Shown piece by piece: positions 5,125 through 5,592 of a DNA stretch of 5,592 nucleotides. The stretch's first letter is position 1; every line of letters starts with the position of its first letter. The position numbers and the translations under genes were made by a program. The notes below the pieces were generated by a model that made no database searches, was not told the origin of the DNA, and saw only the letters and a program-made list of their open reading frames with translations. The DNA comes from Planctomycetota bacterium (GTDB taxonomy: Bacteria; Planctomycetota; UBA1135; GCA-002686595): NCBI GenBank assembly GCA_022447405.1, contig JAKVCE010000163.1, forward strand, positions 1 to 5,592, written 5' to 3'.

Positions 5125-5592
5125 ATGCAAGCCAACCAAAGCACCGCCCCGAAGGGGGGCCTCGACACCGCCGGCGGCGCGCTCAAGCGCTACGCCGATT
5201 GGGCGATGGGGATCGGAGTCCTCGGGCTCCTCGTGACCCTCATCACGCCGATCTCCCCCCTCGCGCTCGACCTCCTGCTCGCGACCAACATCACGATCTC
5301 CATCTTGCTCTTGATGGTGACGATGAACGCGCGCGGCGCGACCGAGCTCTCGACCTTCCCCACGATCCTGCTCTTCGCGACGCTCTTCCGCTTGGGACTT
5401 AACGTCGCCTCTACGCGGCTGATCCTCTCTGGCGGCGAGGCCGGTCACATCATCACCGCGTTCGGTGACTATGTGACGGGGGACAACCTGACCGTCGGTC
5501 TCGTCGTCTTCCTGGTCTTGATCATCATCCAGTTCGTCGTGATCACGAAGGGCTCTGGTCGGATCTCAGAGGTCGCGGCGCGCTTCGTCCTG
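5125..5592 (+). CDS. flhA: Flagellar export apparatus protein FlhA, N-terminal part
   Basis: FlhA is the large membrane protein whose nonameric ring powers and docks substrates for flagellar export. Only the first 156 codons are present and the frame is open at the window edge (full-length FlhA is usually near 700 residues). After a polar 25-residue leader come hydrophobic helices (about 29-48, 50-68 and 122-140) and the family signature: 'FPTILLFATLFRLGLNVAST' (78-97), 'RLIL' then 'AFGDYVTGDNLTVG' (112-125), 'QFVVITKG' (136-143) and 'RISEVAARFVL' (146-156), just where the conserved LDxxPGKQM block should begin. ATG 5125 is the first possible start because an in-frame TGA lies at 5119-5121. 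The ribosome binding site is poor (only GAGA near 5114-5117), unlike the four genes before it. Confidence 0.95.
   Translation, partial: MQANQSTAPKGGLDTAGGALKRYADWAMGIGVLGLLVTLITPISPLALDLLLATNITISILLLMVTMNARGATELSTFPTILLFATLFRLGLNVASTRLILSGGEAGHIITAFGDYVTGDNLTVGLVVFLVLIIIQFVVITKGSGRISEVAARFVL

Noticed and set aside
4308..5186. Long minus-strand open frame (292 codons) opposite flhB and the flhA start
   Set aside because: It is a shadow of flhB with an Asp/Glu/Arg/His-rich translation, and it crosses the flhB-flhA junction without any promoter or ribosome binding signal.
1..5592. Hidden novel system such as defence, mobile or biosynthetic genes
   Set aside because: All sizeable open frames on the coding strand are conventional flagellar genes or one small flagella-linked gene; no foreign-looking insert, repeat array or mobile-element end was seen.

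Overview
This window is a stretch of a flagellar gene cluster from a GC-rich, motile bacterium, with every gene on the + strand. It runs from the 3' end of fliD (filament cap) through fliS and a small FliT-like gene. After a 168-base noncoding gap it continues with fliO, fliP, fliQ, fliR, flhB and the first 156 codons of flhA, which is cut by the window edge. Codon use is strongly biased to C or G in the third position (CTC, GTC, ATC, GCG). With the sigma-54 promoter described below, this suits a GC-rich proteobacterium in the broad sense (a deltaproteobacterial or myxococcotal type is plausible) or a planctomycete. The sequence alone does not settle the taxonomy.

Region 1 (1-1574) is a late, filament-assembly block: FliD caps the growing filament, FliS is the flagellin export chaperone, and the third gene sits where fliT usually sits and looks like a small helical export chaperone. 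The genes are tightly packed: a 9-base gap between fliD and fliS, then an ATGA overlap.

Region 2 (1575-1742) is the most informative noncoding part. It contains a near-consensus sigma-54 promoter (GG and GC exactly 10 bases apart, 1694-1709). About 95-120 bases upstream of the predicted transcription start lie two tandem dyads, TGTCGA-N5-TCGACA, repeated at a 24-base interval, which look like enhancer sites for an NtrC-type flagellar activator. A third dyad lies near -50. A 31-base imperfect inverted repeat spans the predicted transcription start and ends 2 bases before the fliO start codon. The sigma-54 promoter implies that the fliO ATG at 1743 is the true start and that the mRNA leader is only about 22 bases.

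Region 3 (1743-5592) encodes the membrane core of the flagellar type III export apparatus. FliP, FliQ and FliR form the export gate, FliO helps assemble FliP, FlhB is the autocleaving substrate-specificity switch, and FlhA is the export-gate/motor protein. The genes overlap or are separated by fewer than 20 bases, so they are almost certainly one operon. All are intact with family-typical motifs, apart from the edge truncations.

I see no mobile element, CRISPR array, RNA gene or foreign-looking cargo. The genes are conventional. The noteworthy material is the regulatory architecture between the FliT-like gene and fliO, including a possible promoter-dependent translation gate for fliO, and the unassigned FliT-like gene.
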